The position numbers and the translations under genes are program-made. Source: a virus. Taken from it: a stretch of DNA of 21,587 bases. Each line of letters begins with the position of its first letter. The first letter of the stretch is position 1. Shown here piece after piece: positions 1 through 8,861 of this stretch. The notes beneath the pieces were generated by a model. The model was not told the origin of the DNA. It made no database searches and saw nothing but the letters and a program-made list of their open reading frames with translations. Location of the stretch: the IMG/VR virus record IMGVR_UViG_3300037089_000619, positions 1 to 21,587 of that record. One strand, 5' to 3'.

Positions 1-3000
1 CTGTTCTATTTCATAAATACCATCTACTGAAGGAGGGTTTGTAATTTGAAACACATTGCCAACTTCTGAATTTAAGAAGTCTCCAAATAAATCAGTAACA
101 GTTGTGCTTCCATCGCCTTGTAAAGAATTGCCGAGTTGAGTGCGATAAGCAAATCTAATTACTGGAAATGTATTATTGCCACTTGGATTTGTAATTGAAT
201 AGGCTTCCTTAATTTCTACAGCAGTACTATCGCTAGTAATATCAAATGGTTTCGCTGTAATAATAATAGAGTAGAATAATTCCCATTTGTTTATAGTGTT
301 GATTTTACCAGGAGATGTAAAAGTAACTGTTTCGGTTGTTGATGGTCCGATGCTTGAGTTTCCATTAAATACAACTGTTACCGGAGTTGTAAAATCAACA
401 TTATCACCAGTAACACGAACTTCTAATATGCGGCCCTCTGTAGAATTACTTGGTTGCGTATAATATCCATCAGTAAATGTCGATACAAAATTACTTCCCA
501 TTATACTTGAGTTTTCTGGACCAATTGGAATTAATGGTAATACAATAGTTTTAATTGTAACATCATCCAAATTAACTGGTGGTGGCAACCCTGTTCTAAG
601 CACAGAATTATCACTCCACAAATATACAGTATCCCTACAACGCTTATGATTTAATCCAAATGTTTTTATCAGAACAATATCACCAGCATTAACGTTATCA
701 AAAATTGTTAATACTCTTTGGTTTTGTGCATTTCTATCAATGGAATATGACGGGATCTGTGCTCGTGTTCCAGGAATTTCTGTTTCAATTCCAGTAATAC
801 CATTTTTTACAAACACACCAATATTTTTATAAATATCAATCTCTGTGCCAACAACAAACTGGGGAGGGTTTATAATAAATCTAGCATCACCCAAAGTTGC
901 CGGCATAACTGCGTTTAATATTAGACTGTTTCCTGAAGCGCTAGAAATTGTATATTTTCCAAAACCCTGCTCTAAGATATCAATTATATAACCATCATCA
1001 AGCACAGTAAAACTAAAACTTTGAGAGGTTACTATATTGGATCCTTGGTTTGTTACTAAATCATCTCCAACTATAGAATTATTAAAGACAACACCAACAA
1101 TTTGCTCTGGAACGATTGTGCGGAATCTTTCTGTTGATGCTATGGCCGGAATATTTCCATAACGAGCTAAATTTGGAGTCTCAAAACCATCAATATATAA
1201 ATGCATTTCATCTCTGCGATCTGATGAGTTCAAAACCCAAGAAATACCTATATTATGCTTTTGCCCAGCAGCCCAGTTTTGTATATCTGAACTAACCTGA
1301 TATACGTTTCTTCTTTCTGGATTTAATTTACCAAAACCACCCTTATCCCAAATTTCAAATACAAGATATCCACGCCCATCTTTATATAGAGAAAAACGAT
1401 TTTGATGTTCATTCTTTCCAAAATCAAAGAAATAATGCTGATCATCTGACATGAATTGAATTCCATCAAACGAATAACCTGGAACATATCCGTCCCCAAA
1501 ATTATATCCATCTGGGCTCAATACATCATAACTATCTAAATGAAATTCAAAATCAATAGTCTTTATACCAGAACGCAAAACATCGCTTGCTTCTGAAAGA
1601 TCTGGAATAAACTTTACATTATAAAAAGACCCAGAAGATGTAATTGTACCAGAATACACATACCCATCAGCTGGATTATCTTTTGCCAAAACCTTCCACT
1701 GTTTATTATCGATATCATAATAAATAAACACACCAACTTTTGAGAAAATTAATGCTGGTAATCCTTGCGGTGATTGTGCATCTAATCTATTAACAGAAAA
1801 CCCTCCATTTATAATATTTGGATTATAACAGAATGTTCCAATGTAAATATTATCTGCGGTTAGAGGTGTTCCATTCTTAAACAACTCAAAAGTAATGGTT
1901 GCATCATTGTCTATGCCATCCCAATCAGTAATTACGCACATTTCTAGAGTGCCTTCTTCTAGCCTTAGATTATTTGAAATTGGAAGTGTTGCTCCATCTC
2001 CAATATTTCTAACAGCCAATCCTTGATCAAAAGCACCAATGGTTAAATATGGATTACCAAGTGTTTCAGATTGTAACTTTTCAAGATAACTAAATCCTAA
2101 TGACCAAAATGTAGCTTCTATAATTTCAGGATCTATTTTGGTTACGCTTGATATTAATTGCTTAATGGCCGTAATTGTTGGACCCTGAGTAAATGTTTGA
2201 AGAGCACCTTGCAAAATATCTCTATACGTTTCCCTATCCAATTCCTCATCAAAAACCTGAAGCTCATCAACCTGAACAAGACTTCCAAAATTTGATAATA
2301 ATGAATTTCTTAATGCACCAATTGTATATGTAGTATAATAAGTATCATTTTCCTGAATTGAGTTACTTATACGACAATCAATTACATTATCACCCCATTC
2401 ATAACTTACCAATATCTCATCTGCACAATATGAATAACTAACAAAGAAATTACCTCTGTTGTAATCTATAACCGGAGTTGACCCAGCATTCATAACAACG
2501 GTGTATTGGACATTAACAGCATCACCAACATTAGCCCCACTAGCCACACTAAGAGTAATAGAGTTACCAAGCACAATTTGACTACCATCTAATAATTGGG
2601 CCTGGTCATTTATACGAACTACACTTTGAACAATTCCTATTTGTATACCAGCTGAAATAAATGGAACTGTTATAATTAATCCAGAACCAACAACACCCAT
2701 AAACGTTTTAGAAATACCAATATTATTTAGTGTAATGATATTAGCTGAAGATGTGGCCGAATCAGCAAAGTTAGTTGGTTCTATACTGTTATTTAAATCA
2801 TAAACATCATAAATTCCACGCACAGTGTCAATATCATCTGTAACCGTAATTGTATTATTAAAGAAGATATATGGATTTAATATGTCTTTATTTAAAAATC
2901 GTTCATCAGAAAAATCCAAAGTATTAGTGGTTGTAGTAATTGCCCCTTCACCAAATGAATCATAATTATATGTTTTAGATGGCCCAAAATTCAAGTTTAT

Positions 3001-5073
3001 ACTAGCATATACATTTGAAACGGATATAACATGTGTATTTATAGGACTAATAACTGATGTCTTATATGATACAGTACCAACACTTAGACTTTGATTATCT
3101 ACAACACCAATATAAACAATACCATCACGATAATTTACCTGATATTGTCCAACTAATAATCTGTTTATATTTTCAAACTCAGTTAATTCTTGGCTATCGT
3201 AATATAGTTCTTGGTTAAAAATATCTGTCTGACTAAAACCAACACTACTATTAAAGCTAGAACCAATAACATCCTCTGTGCTACTCATGATATAATTGTT
3301 TTGAAGTTTAAATTTCAAAACCTTAATGGAAAGAGTAAATTCTTTTTCTAGAATTAAAGTTTCGTTTGAGATTATTGTAAAATTAGCCCTTTCGGTAGTA
3401 TCATTAATATGTGGTGGTGTTCTTGAGTTGAAGAATATTTTTTGATCTGTAAATCTACTTAATGAATAAACTTCGCCCGTTGTTTCATTGAAAATTTTGA
3501 AAACATCAGTAATTGGAGAATTTAAAGTATATATAGAATTTAATGTAGCTATACGGTTTTGAACACGCTCATTTAGGCTTTCAACATGTACATTTGCATT
3601 ATAATCTATACCAGGAATGAATGTTTGTTCAAATAGATAATTAATTTTTGCAGAACTACCTATCAATTCTCTAAAAGGAGAAGCTACTAAATCATTAAAC
3701 TCTGGAACGTATGTATAATCAAGACGAGAAACATAGGTTTGCCTAAAATAATAATTCATAACCGGAGGAAAATTACCAGTTCCATCATTTGTAACGGCTC
3801 CATAAACAAACACGCGACCAGTTGAATAATCTACAGAATACTCACCAGGGAAATTTGGCAAACCACCCTCACGGTACGGAATCTCTTTCAAAAATGCTAA
3901 ATGAGTACTTTGAAACGGAGTTGCTGAATAAGGATCTAAGAACTGTATTCCGCCTTGGGTTGGTATTTTATCGCTAGCAGTAACAACCGGAGCATTGTTT
4001 AAAGAAAATAATGACGTTAAAGCTGGAGCCACATCACGAATTACAGGAACAATTTCAACAACACTTACGCTGTTTTGATCTATTACACGCCCAAGAGATT
4101 TATACTCATAAGAAACAATAATTTTATCGCTTCCTCCTGGCAAAACAAAACTAGGATCTTCCTTCAAAGAATCATTTAATTTAACTTGGTTATTAGCAAG
4201 CGTTATCAGTCGTCGGCCAAACTGCGTATCATATTTTGGATTATTTATCTGATACCCAAAAGATCTAATATCATAATTTAATGTATATCCATCAGCATAT
4301 TGGATTGTAACACTGGTTAGCTTGGTTATTGGTGTTTTATTCAAAGTCAATACCAAATCATCATATGTTCTACTTCCAATTCCAAGAGAAAGTGATTCTC
4401 CAGTAACAATATCCCTCTGAAGCGTAACTGGATCTGATGGAAAATCGTCAAACACAATTACCCCTTGTAATATTTCATTTGTAGGGGTAGATCCAACTCT
4501 CAAAACCTGAAATGCACCTTCTTGATTTAAACGATCCCAGGGTCCAAAACTACGGATCTTTTGTTCATCTGTTATTAAAACCTCTAGATAGTTTGCTGAT
4601 TTTGTTTGACGAATATCTGCTTGTGCTTTATTTAATAAATCAGAAATTTGGTTTAAAATAGTACGCACAAATGTTTCTCTAGATAAATCATAAACACTAT
4701 TTGATCCGCCTAAATATGTAATTAGATTATCACGAGTTGGATTATAAGCATTCTCAGCACCTAATACTTTGGCCGAATTTGCCTTACCATCCTCAACTAA
4801 AAATTGATTTCCATCCTGACTGGTGAACCTAACCGCATTTGTAGAAACAAACAATACATTATATCTAGCATATGGTGTTTGTGGTAATGTAGTTATAGTT
4901 AAAATATCTTCAAAAACATAAACACTTACAACACCAACATCGGGAACATTAATTACTTCAGACAATATCTGTACATTAGACACCGCAAGAGTATCAGTAA
5001 TATTAGCCGAAAACCTTGCTTTAATGGTTCTACTATCAGCCGCATTTATGTCTAATATTCTTAAATTTGCCAC
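1..5073 (-). CDS. Giant post-J tail protein with gpI-like segment and LamG/ConA-like domain, 3' end outside window
   Basis: I translated this frame by hand from GTG at 5073 to base 1: 1691 codons with no stop, so the gene is longer than the window shows. It begins MANLRILDINAADSRTIKAR. Residues about 60-920 are mostly beta-rich, Asn/Ser/Thr/Tyr-rich segments, some ending in V-x-V-x-Y like those in the J-like protein. Residues about 933-988 (ELDRETYRDILQGALQTFTQ, then GPTITAIKQLISS and IDPEIIEATF) resemble the helical part of gpI-type tail proteins. Residues about 1034-1300 look like a LamG/ConA-like jelly-roll: an opening EEGTLEMCVITDWDGIDND, a middle strand YLVFEIWDKGG, and an ending GISWVL then MHLYIDG. 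The remaining part is again beta-rich. P2 encodes gpI and fibre gpH after J, so a wedge-to-fibre connector with a glycan-binding or adhesive domain fits. The ligand is unknown. Confidence 0.75.
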   Translation of the reverse strand, partial: MANLRILDINAADSRTIKARFSANITDTLAVSNVQILSEVINVPDVGVVSVYVFEDILTITTLPQTPYARYNVLFVSTNAVRFTSQDGNQFLVEDGKANSAKVLGAENAYNPTRDNLITYLGGSNSVYDLSRETFVRTILNQISDLLNKAQADIRQTKSANYLEVLITDEQKIRSFGPWDRLNQEGAFQVLRVGSTPTNEILQGVIVFDDFPSDPVTLQRDIVTGESLSLGIGSRTYDDLVLTLNKTPITKLTSVTIQYADGYTLNYDIRSFGYQINNPKYDTQFGRRLITLANNQVKLNDSLKEDPSFVLPGGSDKIIVSYEYKSLGRVIDQNSVSVVEIVPVIRDVAPALTSLFSLNNAPVVTASDKIPTQGGIQFLDPYSATPFQSTHLAFLKEIPYREGGLPNFPGEYSVDYSTGRVFVYGAVTNDGTGNFPPVMNYYFRQTYVSRLDYTYVPEFNDLVASPFRELIGSSAKINYLFEQTFIPGIDYNANVHVESLNERVQNRIATLNSIYTLNSPITDVFKIFNETTGEVYSLSRFTDQKIFFNSRTPPHINDTTERANFTIISNETLILEKEFTLSIKVLKFKLQNNYIMSSTEDVIGSSFNSSVGFSQTDIFNQELYYDSQELTEFENINRLLVGQYQVNYRDGIVYIGVVDNQSLSVGTVSYKTSVISPINTHVISVSNVYASINLNFGPSKTYNYDSFGEGAITTTTNTLDFSDERFLNKDILNPYIFFNNTITVTDDIDTVRGIYDVYDLNNSIEPTNFADSATSSANIITLNNIGISKTFMGVVGSGLIITVPFISAGIQIGIVQSVVRINDQAQLLDGSQIVLGNSITLSVASGANVGDAVNVQYTVVMNAGSTPVIDYNRGNFFVSYSYCADEILVSYEWGDNVIDCRISNSIQENDTYYTTYTIGALRNSLLSNFGSLVQVDELQVFDEELDRETYRDILQGALQTFTQGPTITAIKQLISSVTKIDPEIIEATFWSLGFSYLEKLQSETLGNPYLTIGAFDQGLAVRNIGDGATLPISNNLRLEEGTLEMCVITDWDGIDNDATITFELFKNGTPLTADNIYIGTFCYNPNIINGGFSVNRLDAQSPQGLPALIFSKVGVFIYYDIDNKQWKVLAKDNPADGYVYSGTITSSGSFYNVKFIPDLSEASDVLRSGIKTIDFEFHLDSYDVLSPDGYNFGDGYVPGYSFDGIQFMSDDQHYFFDFGKNEHQNRFSLYKDGRGYLVFEIWDKGGFGKLNPERRNVYQVSSDIQNWAAGQKHNIGISWVLNSSDRRDEMHLYIDGFETPNLARYGNIPAIASTERFRTIVPEQIVGVVFNNSIVGDDLVTNQGSNIVTSQSFSFTVLDDGYIIDILEQGFGKYTISSASGNSLILNAVMPATLGDARFIINPPQFVVGTEIDIYKNIGVFVKNGITGIETEIPGTRAQIPSYSIDRNAQNQRVLTIFDNVNAGDIVLIKTFGLNHKRCRDTVYLWSDNSVLRTGLPPPVNLDDVTIKTIVLPLIPIGPENSSIMGSNFVSTFTDGYYTQPSNSTEGRILEVRVTGDNVDFTTPVTVVFNGNSSIGPSTTETVTFTSPGKINTINKWELFYSIIITAKPFDITSDSTAVEIKEAYSITNPSGNNTFPVIRFAYRTQLGNSLQGDGSTTVTDLFGDFLNSEVGNVFQITNPPSVDGIYEIEQ

Positions 5074-5077
5074 TTTT

Positions 5078-5081
5078 ACCT
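5078..5081 (-). promoter_or_regulatory. Ribosome binding site that decides the GTG start at 5073
   Basis: AGGT lies 13 bases or less after the J-like stop and four bases upstream of GTG at 5073-5071. No in-frame ATG exists nearby: the first in-frame ATG is several hundred codons downstream. GTG is therefore the best start for the following giant gene. Confidence 0.5.
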
Positions 5082-5086
5082 GTTTA

Positions 5087-8000
5087 TTATCTAGTTTCGA
5101 TTAGTGCCAAAACATTGTTTGCTTGAATATATTGATTACTATTTGCCACAATACTTAATACTTGTCCCACAACCCCATCCTTGTTAAAAGCCAAAACCCT
5201 AGCTCTATCAACACCACTTACGGTATACGCCACATCTATAAAATCAGATGCGTCTATTGTGGTTGCAAGCTGCGTAGCATTTAGAGAGTTTGTAACAGTG
5301 TCTCTAACATTCTGCGAAACAACATTACTTGACGTTTCATATCCAGGAGAAACAACAATGGCCAAAGTAATATTAACCAAAATAGGAACAGCAGCCTTGA
5401 CCAAAACATCAGCTCCTACTGGTCGTGTTCTTTCAATAGCAAAAGTATTATCTACAATTACCTGGTTTATATTATAATCTATGGTAATACGCTCATTTGG
5501 TTTTGGAGCTATATAATCATAGAATAATGTATATCTAGATCCTTGAACTGGTTGATTTTGAGGCGCAATAGTAAGTGTAGCCGATTGTGATGTAGCAGAA
5601 GTAAAACCACTAGAAATAGATATTGAATTTACAAAAGCGAATATGTTTTGTGTATACAATGTACCACTCTTGCTAAACGATACATTTTCTATATTATTTG
5701 TTTTTTGTATATAAAATGTAATTCTAACACTATCTCCAATTTTAGGTATGTTTTGATTATTACCAAGTGTATTTGGAAGCTTAATTTGTGTTGGGTTTAG
5801 GTTTGAATTAACAACAGCTTCGAATTTTGAAAAACTATTATCCAAAATCTCATAACCAAAAACATCATAAGAGTGGTCTACAAACGATACTTCATTTATA
5901 AGAGTTACTGGGTTCTTTGACAACTCAACTTTTTCAAAACTAACCAATCTAATAACACCAATACCTGATGGAATTGATTGATTACTATTCAAACCCAACG
6001 CCAATTTTATTGATGCTGACAAATCCTGTGTAAGACCATTAGATGTTACCACAAACGTACTATCAAAAACACCTTGAAATGTAGTTCCTGAAACCGTAAT
6101 TACGCCTGGTGAAATTGTTCCCGCAATTGTAAGTTTTAGTCTGGTTGGTGCTCTACGAAGATTACGCTCAATTGATGGTGCAAAATTTGGAATAGGAGAA
6201 GGGTTTGGAAAATAAATATTGGTTATTGGTTGCGTTCCAAAAACAGCACTACTTCCATAATAAAATCCATTTCCATTTCTAAATATCGGCAATAAAGATA
6301 ATGTAGTTGACGGAATTAGTTGTGTAATATTTGCCAGATAATTAACCTCAACCATTGTTCCGGCAGTTACGCTTGTAGATGCCGGAAGTGTTATTACAGT
6401 ATCACTAAAACTTCCAGAAATACCTCCACTCATAAACTGATCGATGGCATTATATCTTACACTTACAATATCACCATACTTAGCTGTTGTATCACTTGGA
6501 AGATAAATTGTAAAGCTGCTAAAACTTCCATCCTTAGCTCCTGTATTATAAACCTCAGCATTGTCAGAATCTATTGTTATTGATACTACATTGGTAACTA
6601 TAACCCCTACAATAACGGCTAACTTTCCACTTACAAGAGTAACTTGAACAGAATTTAAATCTTGGAATGTATTTACAGAAACAACCGCATTAACTGGAAG
6701 TGTTACATTTATAACCAATTGTGTACCAGCTGCCTGAACTATAGATTCTTCTCTACTGACATTATTAGAATATCCCCAATCAATACTATCAACAACAGAA
6801 CGAATATTATTAGAAGTTATTCTGTTATCGAAATCCCAATTTGGATCGTAATCAAAAACCCAATTATAGTCTACTTGTAAAATATCACTAACCGCAGGAA
6901 GTGTTGATCCAGATATTGAAATTAAACCTGAACTATTCTGAGAGCCTCCATTAGGATTTTGATTTGTAACTATATATCTTTCACCAGTTGTTTGATTAAA
7001 AACACGACTTACAGAAGTAATTGATTTGTGGGATAGGTTTATAGAAGAACGATCTTTTGGATTAACTATACTGTTTTCGTTTGTAACCTGAATATTTTGC
7101 TGAACAGATCCTATTTTGGTAACATCACTAAAATTAGTTCCATCTTGACTATTAAATTTACCCTTTGTTATATCTTCTGGTAAATTACGAATTCTATCAT
7201 CAACCCAATGTAACTTATCAAATCCCCATGGACTACCAGCGTATACACCAGTATCAAACAATAATTCATAATTACCAGACACTACACCAGATGCATCTAC
7301 AGATTTTGGTAAGAAATTTGATCCGCTAGAAGAACCAGTCACACTAAGAATATTGGTTACTGGTTGGCTTGGTAATTGTTGATTCTTAATATCATCAATT
7401 CTTTTTTGAGGAACTGTTTTATTATTATCATCAATAATCTGTCCCAAAACAAAATTATTTGATGGATCAGTTGGATCGTTTTTATTACTATGATCAAAAT
7501 ATACAAAACTATCAATTGTTTCAGAAAGCCTAAATCCATACGCATAAATATCTACTTTTCCACCCGTGCCCTCTGAAACTATCGTACTTGTTCCATCTTT
7601 GGCCGTAACAACTTGAGTTCCGTCACGAGTCATAAGTATATCACCAGGAACAACCACCAAGGCATCAATCACATCAGAATCAGCCAAAACAGTATTTTTA
7701 TAACCAGTAGAAGTTCCAGTATTAGATCCACTAAATATTCCAAGAAGTCTACGCTTAAAGGCAGAATCAGTTTCAACAGTAGAACCACCACCAAATGAAG
7801 ATGGGTTAGTTACACCAGAAACTCCAGGAATTGTTGTACTGATTAGTGAATAATTGGAAATATTACCACCACTACCGGTTGAGGTGGCTTGAACCGAAAC
7901 CTCAATGGCATATTGGTCAGTAATTCCAACAAAAGCTAAAGCAGCAGCAAATTTTGAAGCAGTAGCCCTATATGTATTTTTATTTACCAGAGAAACAGTT

Positions 8001-8368
8001 GTTGAATTTACTACACTAAAGGTTGATCCATTACTGGCCGAAATAATTCCGCCCTTATTAATCGGTATATCTGCTTCTATATCATTAAATGTTAATAAGG
8101 CCTTTCCAGAAGACTGTGTGCCTTGTTTTCTGGAAGCACCAAAATTAGAAGCTAGAGCATCAAGCTCAGATCCAACAGAATTAAATAATGATTGAGCCCC
8201 CTGTACACCACTAAGCTCTTCGTATAAACCAGACAATTGAACGGCAGGACCATCTACAAGCAAATCACGAGCTACTTGCCCAGGCTTTAAATCAAGTTCA
8301 GGCTGGGCTGTTCTGTAGTAATCTAGTGTTCCATCAACAATTTCTTGCGCAGTCCTAACGCCTACCAT
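5087..8368 (-). CDS. gpJ/gp6-like baseplate wedge protein with large beta-rich insertion
   Basis: 1093 residues; gpJ proteins are about 300 and T4 gp6 about 660. Residues 1-260 are a clear Baseplate_J region: an N-terminal helix (RTAQEIVDGTLDYYRT), then RDLLVDGPAVQLSGLYEEL, then TDSAFKRRLLGIFSGSNTGT and GYKNTVLADSDVIDALVVVP around residues 199-243. The C-terminal part from about 979 (RPVGADVLVKAAVPILVNIT through DASDFIDVAYTVSGVDRARV) matches the usual gpJ ending. Between them lie about 700 residues of beta-rich sequence with repeated units ending in G-D-x-V-x-V-x-Y, which suggests several small beta-sandwich domains. No cysteine is present. The start is ATG with GAGGT five bases upstream; the 56-base gap before it is the largest in the window. 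It forms wedge dimers in the baseplate. Downstream, 13 bases separate its stop from the next start. Confidence 0.85.
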   Translation of the reverse strand: MVGVRTAQEIVDGTLDYYRTAQPELDLKPGQVARDLLVDGPAVQLSGLYEELSGVQGAQSLFNSVGSELDALASNFGASRKQGTQSSGKALLTFNDIEADIPINKGGIISASNGSTFSVVNSTTVSLVNKNTYRATASKFAAALAFVGITDQYAIEVSVQATSTGSGGNISNYSLISTTIPGVSGVTNPSSFGGGSTVETDSAFKRRLLGIFSGSNTGTSTGYKNTVLADSDVIDALVVVPGDILMTRDGTQVVTAKDGTSTIVSEGTGGKVDIYAYGFRLSETIDSFVYFDHSNKNDPTDPSNNFVLGQIIDDNNKTVPQKRIDDIKNQQLPSQPVTNILSVTGSSSGSNFLPKSVDASGVVSGNYELLFDTGVYAGSPWGFDKLHWVDDRIRNLPEDITKGKFNSQDGTNFSDVTKIGSVQQNIQVTNENSIVNPKDRSSINLSHKSITSVSRVFNQTTGERYIVTNQNPNGGSQNSSGLISISGSTLPAVSDILQVDYNWVFDYDPNWDFDNRITSNNIRSVVDSIDWGYSNNVSREESIVQAAGTQLVINVTLPVNAVVSVNTFQDLNSVQVTLVSGKLAVIVGVIVTNVVSITIDSDNAEVYNTGAKDGSFSSFTIYLPSDTTAKYGDIVSVRYNAIDQFMSGGISGSFSDTVITLPASTSVTAGTMVEVNYLANITQLIPSTTLSLLPIFRNGNGFYYGSSAVFGTQPITNIYFPNPSPIPNFAPSIERNLRRAPTRLKLTIAGTISPGVITVSGTTFQGVFDSTFVVTSNGLTQDLSASIKLALGLNSNQSIPSGIGVIRLVSFEKVELSKNPVTLINEVSFVDHSYDVFGYEILDNSFSKFEAVVNSNLNPTQIKLPNTLGNNQNIPKIGDSVRITFYIQKTNNIENVSFSKSGTLYTQNIFAFVNSISISSGFTSATSQSATLTIAPQNQPVQGSRYTLFYDYIAPKPNERITIDYNINQVIVDNTFAIERTRPVGADVLVKAAVPILVNITLAIVVSPGYETSSNVVSQNVRDTVTNSLNATQLATTIDASDFIDVAYTVSGVDRARVLAFNKDGVVGQVLSIVANSNQYIQANNVLALIETR

Positions 8369-8373
8369 AAATT

Positions 8374-8378
8374 ACCTC
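8374..8378 (-). promoter_or_regulatory. Ribosome binding site for the J-like gene
   Basis: GAGGT sits five bases upstream of the ATG at 8368 in the 56-base gap after the gp25-like gene and supports that start. The gap also contains TGATATATA at 8394-8402, discussed as a finding; no convincing -35/-10 pair is visible. Confidence 0.55.
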
Positions 8379-8424
8379 GTGGCCATAAAATACTATATAT
8401 CAAGCACTTACAAATGCCGAAATA

Positions 8425-8847
8425 TTAGCTAATTACTGCGAAGCTAACAGGTACACGCTGATTTGCTGCATTGATAACTGTTATGCTTACAAAAAACTGT
8501 CTAGGATCATCTTTTGCTTGGCTAATTGAAACATCCTGAATTGCAGAAATTTGTTCTTCTGGCGTTACTGTTTGATTATTTTTTATTTGTTGTAACTGAA
8601 GTGTTTTTAAATTTTCTATACTAGATCTAAGCTGATCTTCTGCAACACCCACAGAAACAACATCGGCAGTACCAACCAATGCCTGATTTATGGGTGACCC
8701 GTATCCTGGAAAAAACGGATTAGAACCAAGTTGTGTACTTATAATTTTCAAAATATCTTGAGTTAATTTATCAGAATCAACAACGGTAACCAAAACCCCA
8801 TTTTTTATGACAAGATCCCCTCCTGAAAGTTTTAAATCAAAAGACAT
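8425..8847 (-). CDS. gp25/gpW-like baseplate wedge protein
   Basis: 140 residues, close to the usual length for the GPW/gp25 family (T4 gp25 is 132). Near the N-terminus is a beta hairpin (DLKLSGGDLVIKNGVLVTV), followed by a helix (DKLTQDILKIISTQLGS) and the segment FFPGYGSPINQALVG. This is the typical order in this family: a small hairpin, a 'Q-x-i' helix, then a P-x-YG loop. The rest is a helix (AEDQLRSSIENLKTLQLQQI) and a final beta pair (FFVSITVINAANQRVPVSFA). The protein connects the sheath to the wedge and, in other phages, is encoded just before gpJ/gp6, as it is here. The 14-base spacer before its ATG has no good Shine-Dalgarno sequence, so translation may depend on ribosomes arriving from the upstream gene. 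Confidence 0.85.
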   Translation of the reverse strand: MSFDLKLSGGDLVIKNGVLVTVVDSDKLTQDILKIISTQLGSNPFFPGYGSPINQALVGTADVVSVGVAEDQLRSSIENLKTLQLQQIKNNQTVTPEEQISAIQDVSISQAKDDPRQFFVSITVINAANQRVPVSFAVIS

Positions 8848-8861
8848 ATAATCATGCTAAT

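Noticed and set aside
1323-1511. A 62-residue minus-strand frame starting MDIILGTDMF
   Set aside because: It is in another frame of the giant protein's LamG-like region, which is itself open and domain-like.
5181-8195. Several plus-strand open frames of 60-100 residues inside the J-like gene, and similar ones elsewhere
   Set aside because: They are fully covered by long, family-supported minus-strand genes and look like by-products of the reverse strand's codon use.
8372-8386. A four-codon mini-ORF (ATG GCC ACG AGG TAA) overlapping the J-like ribosome binding site
   Set aside because: It is very short and could arise by chance; nothing else suggests a leader peptide.
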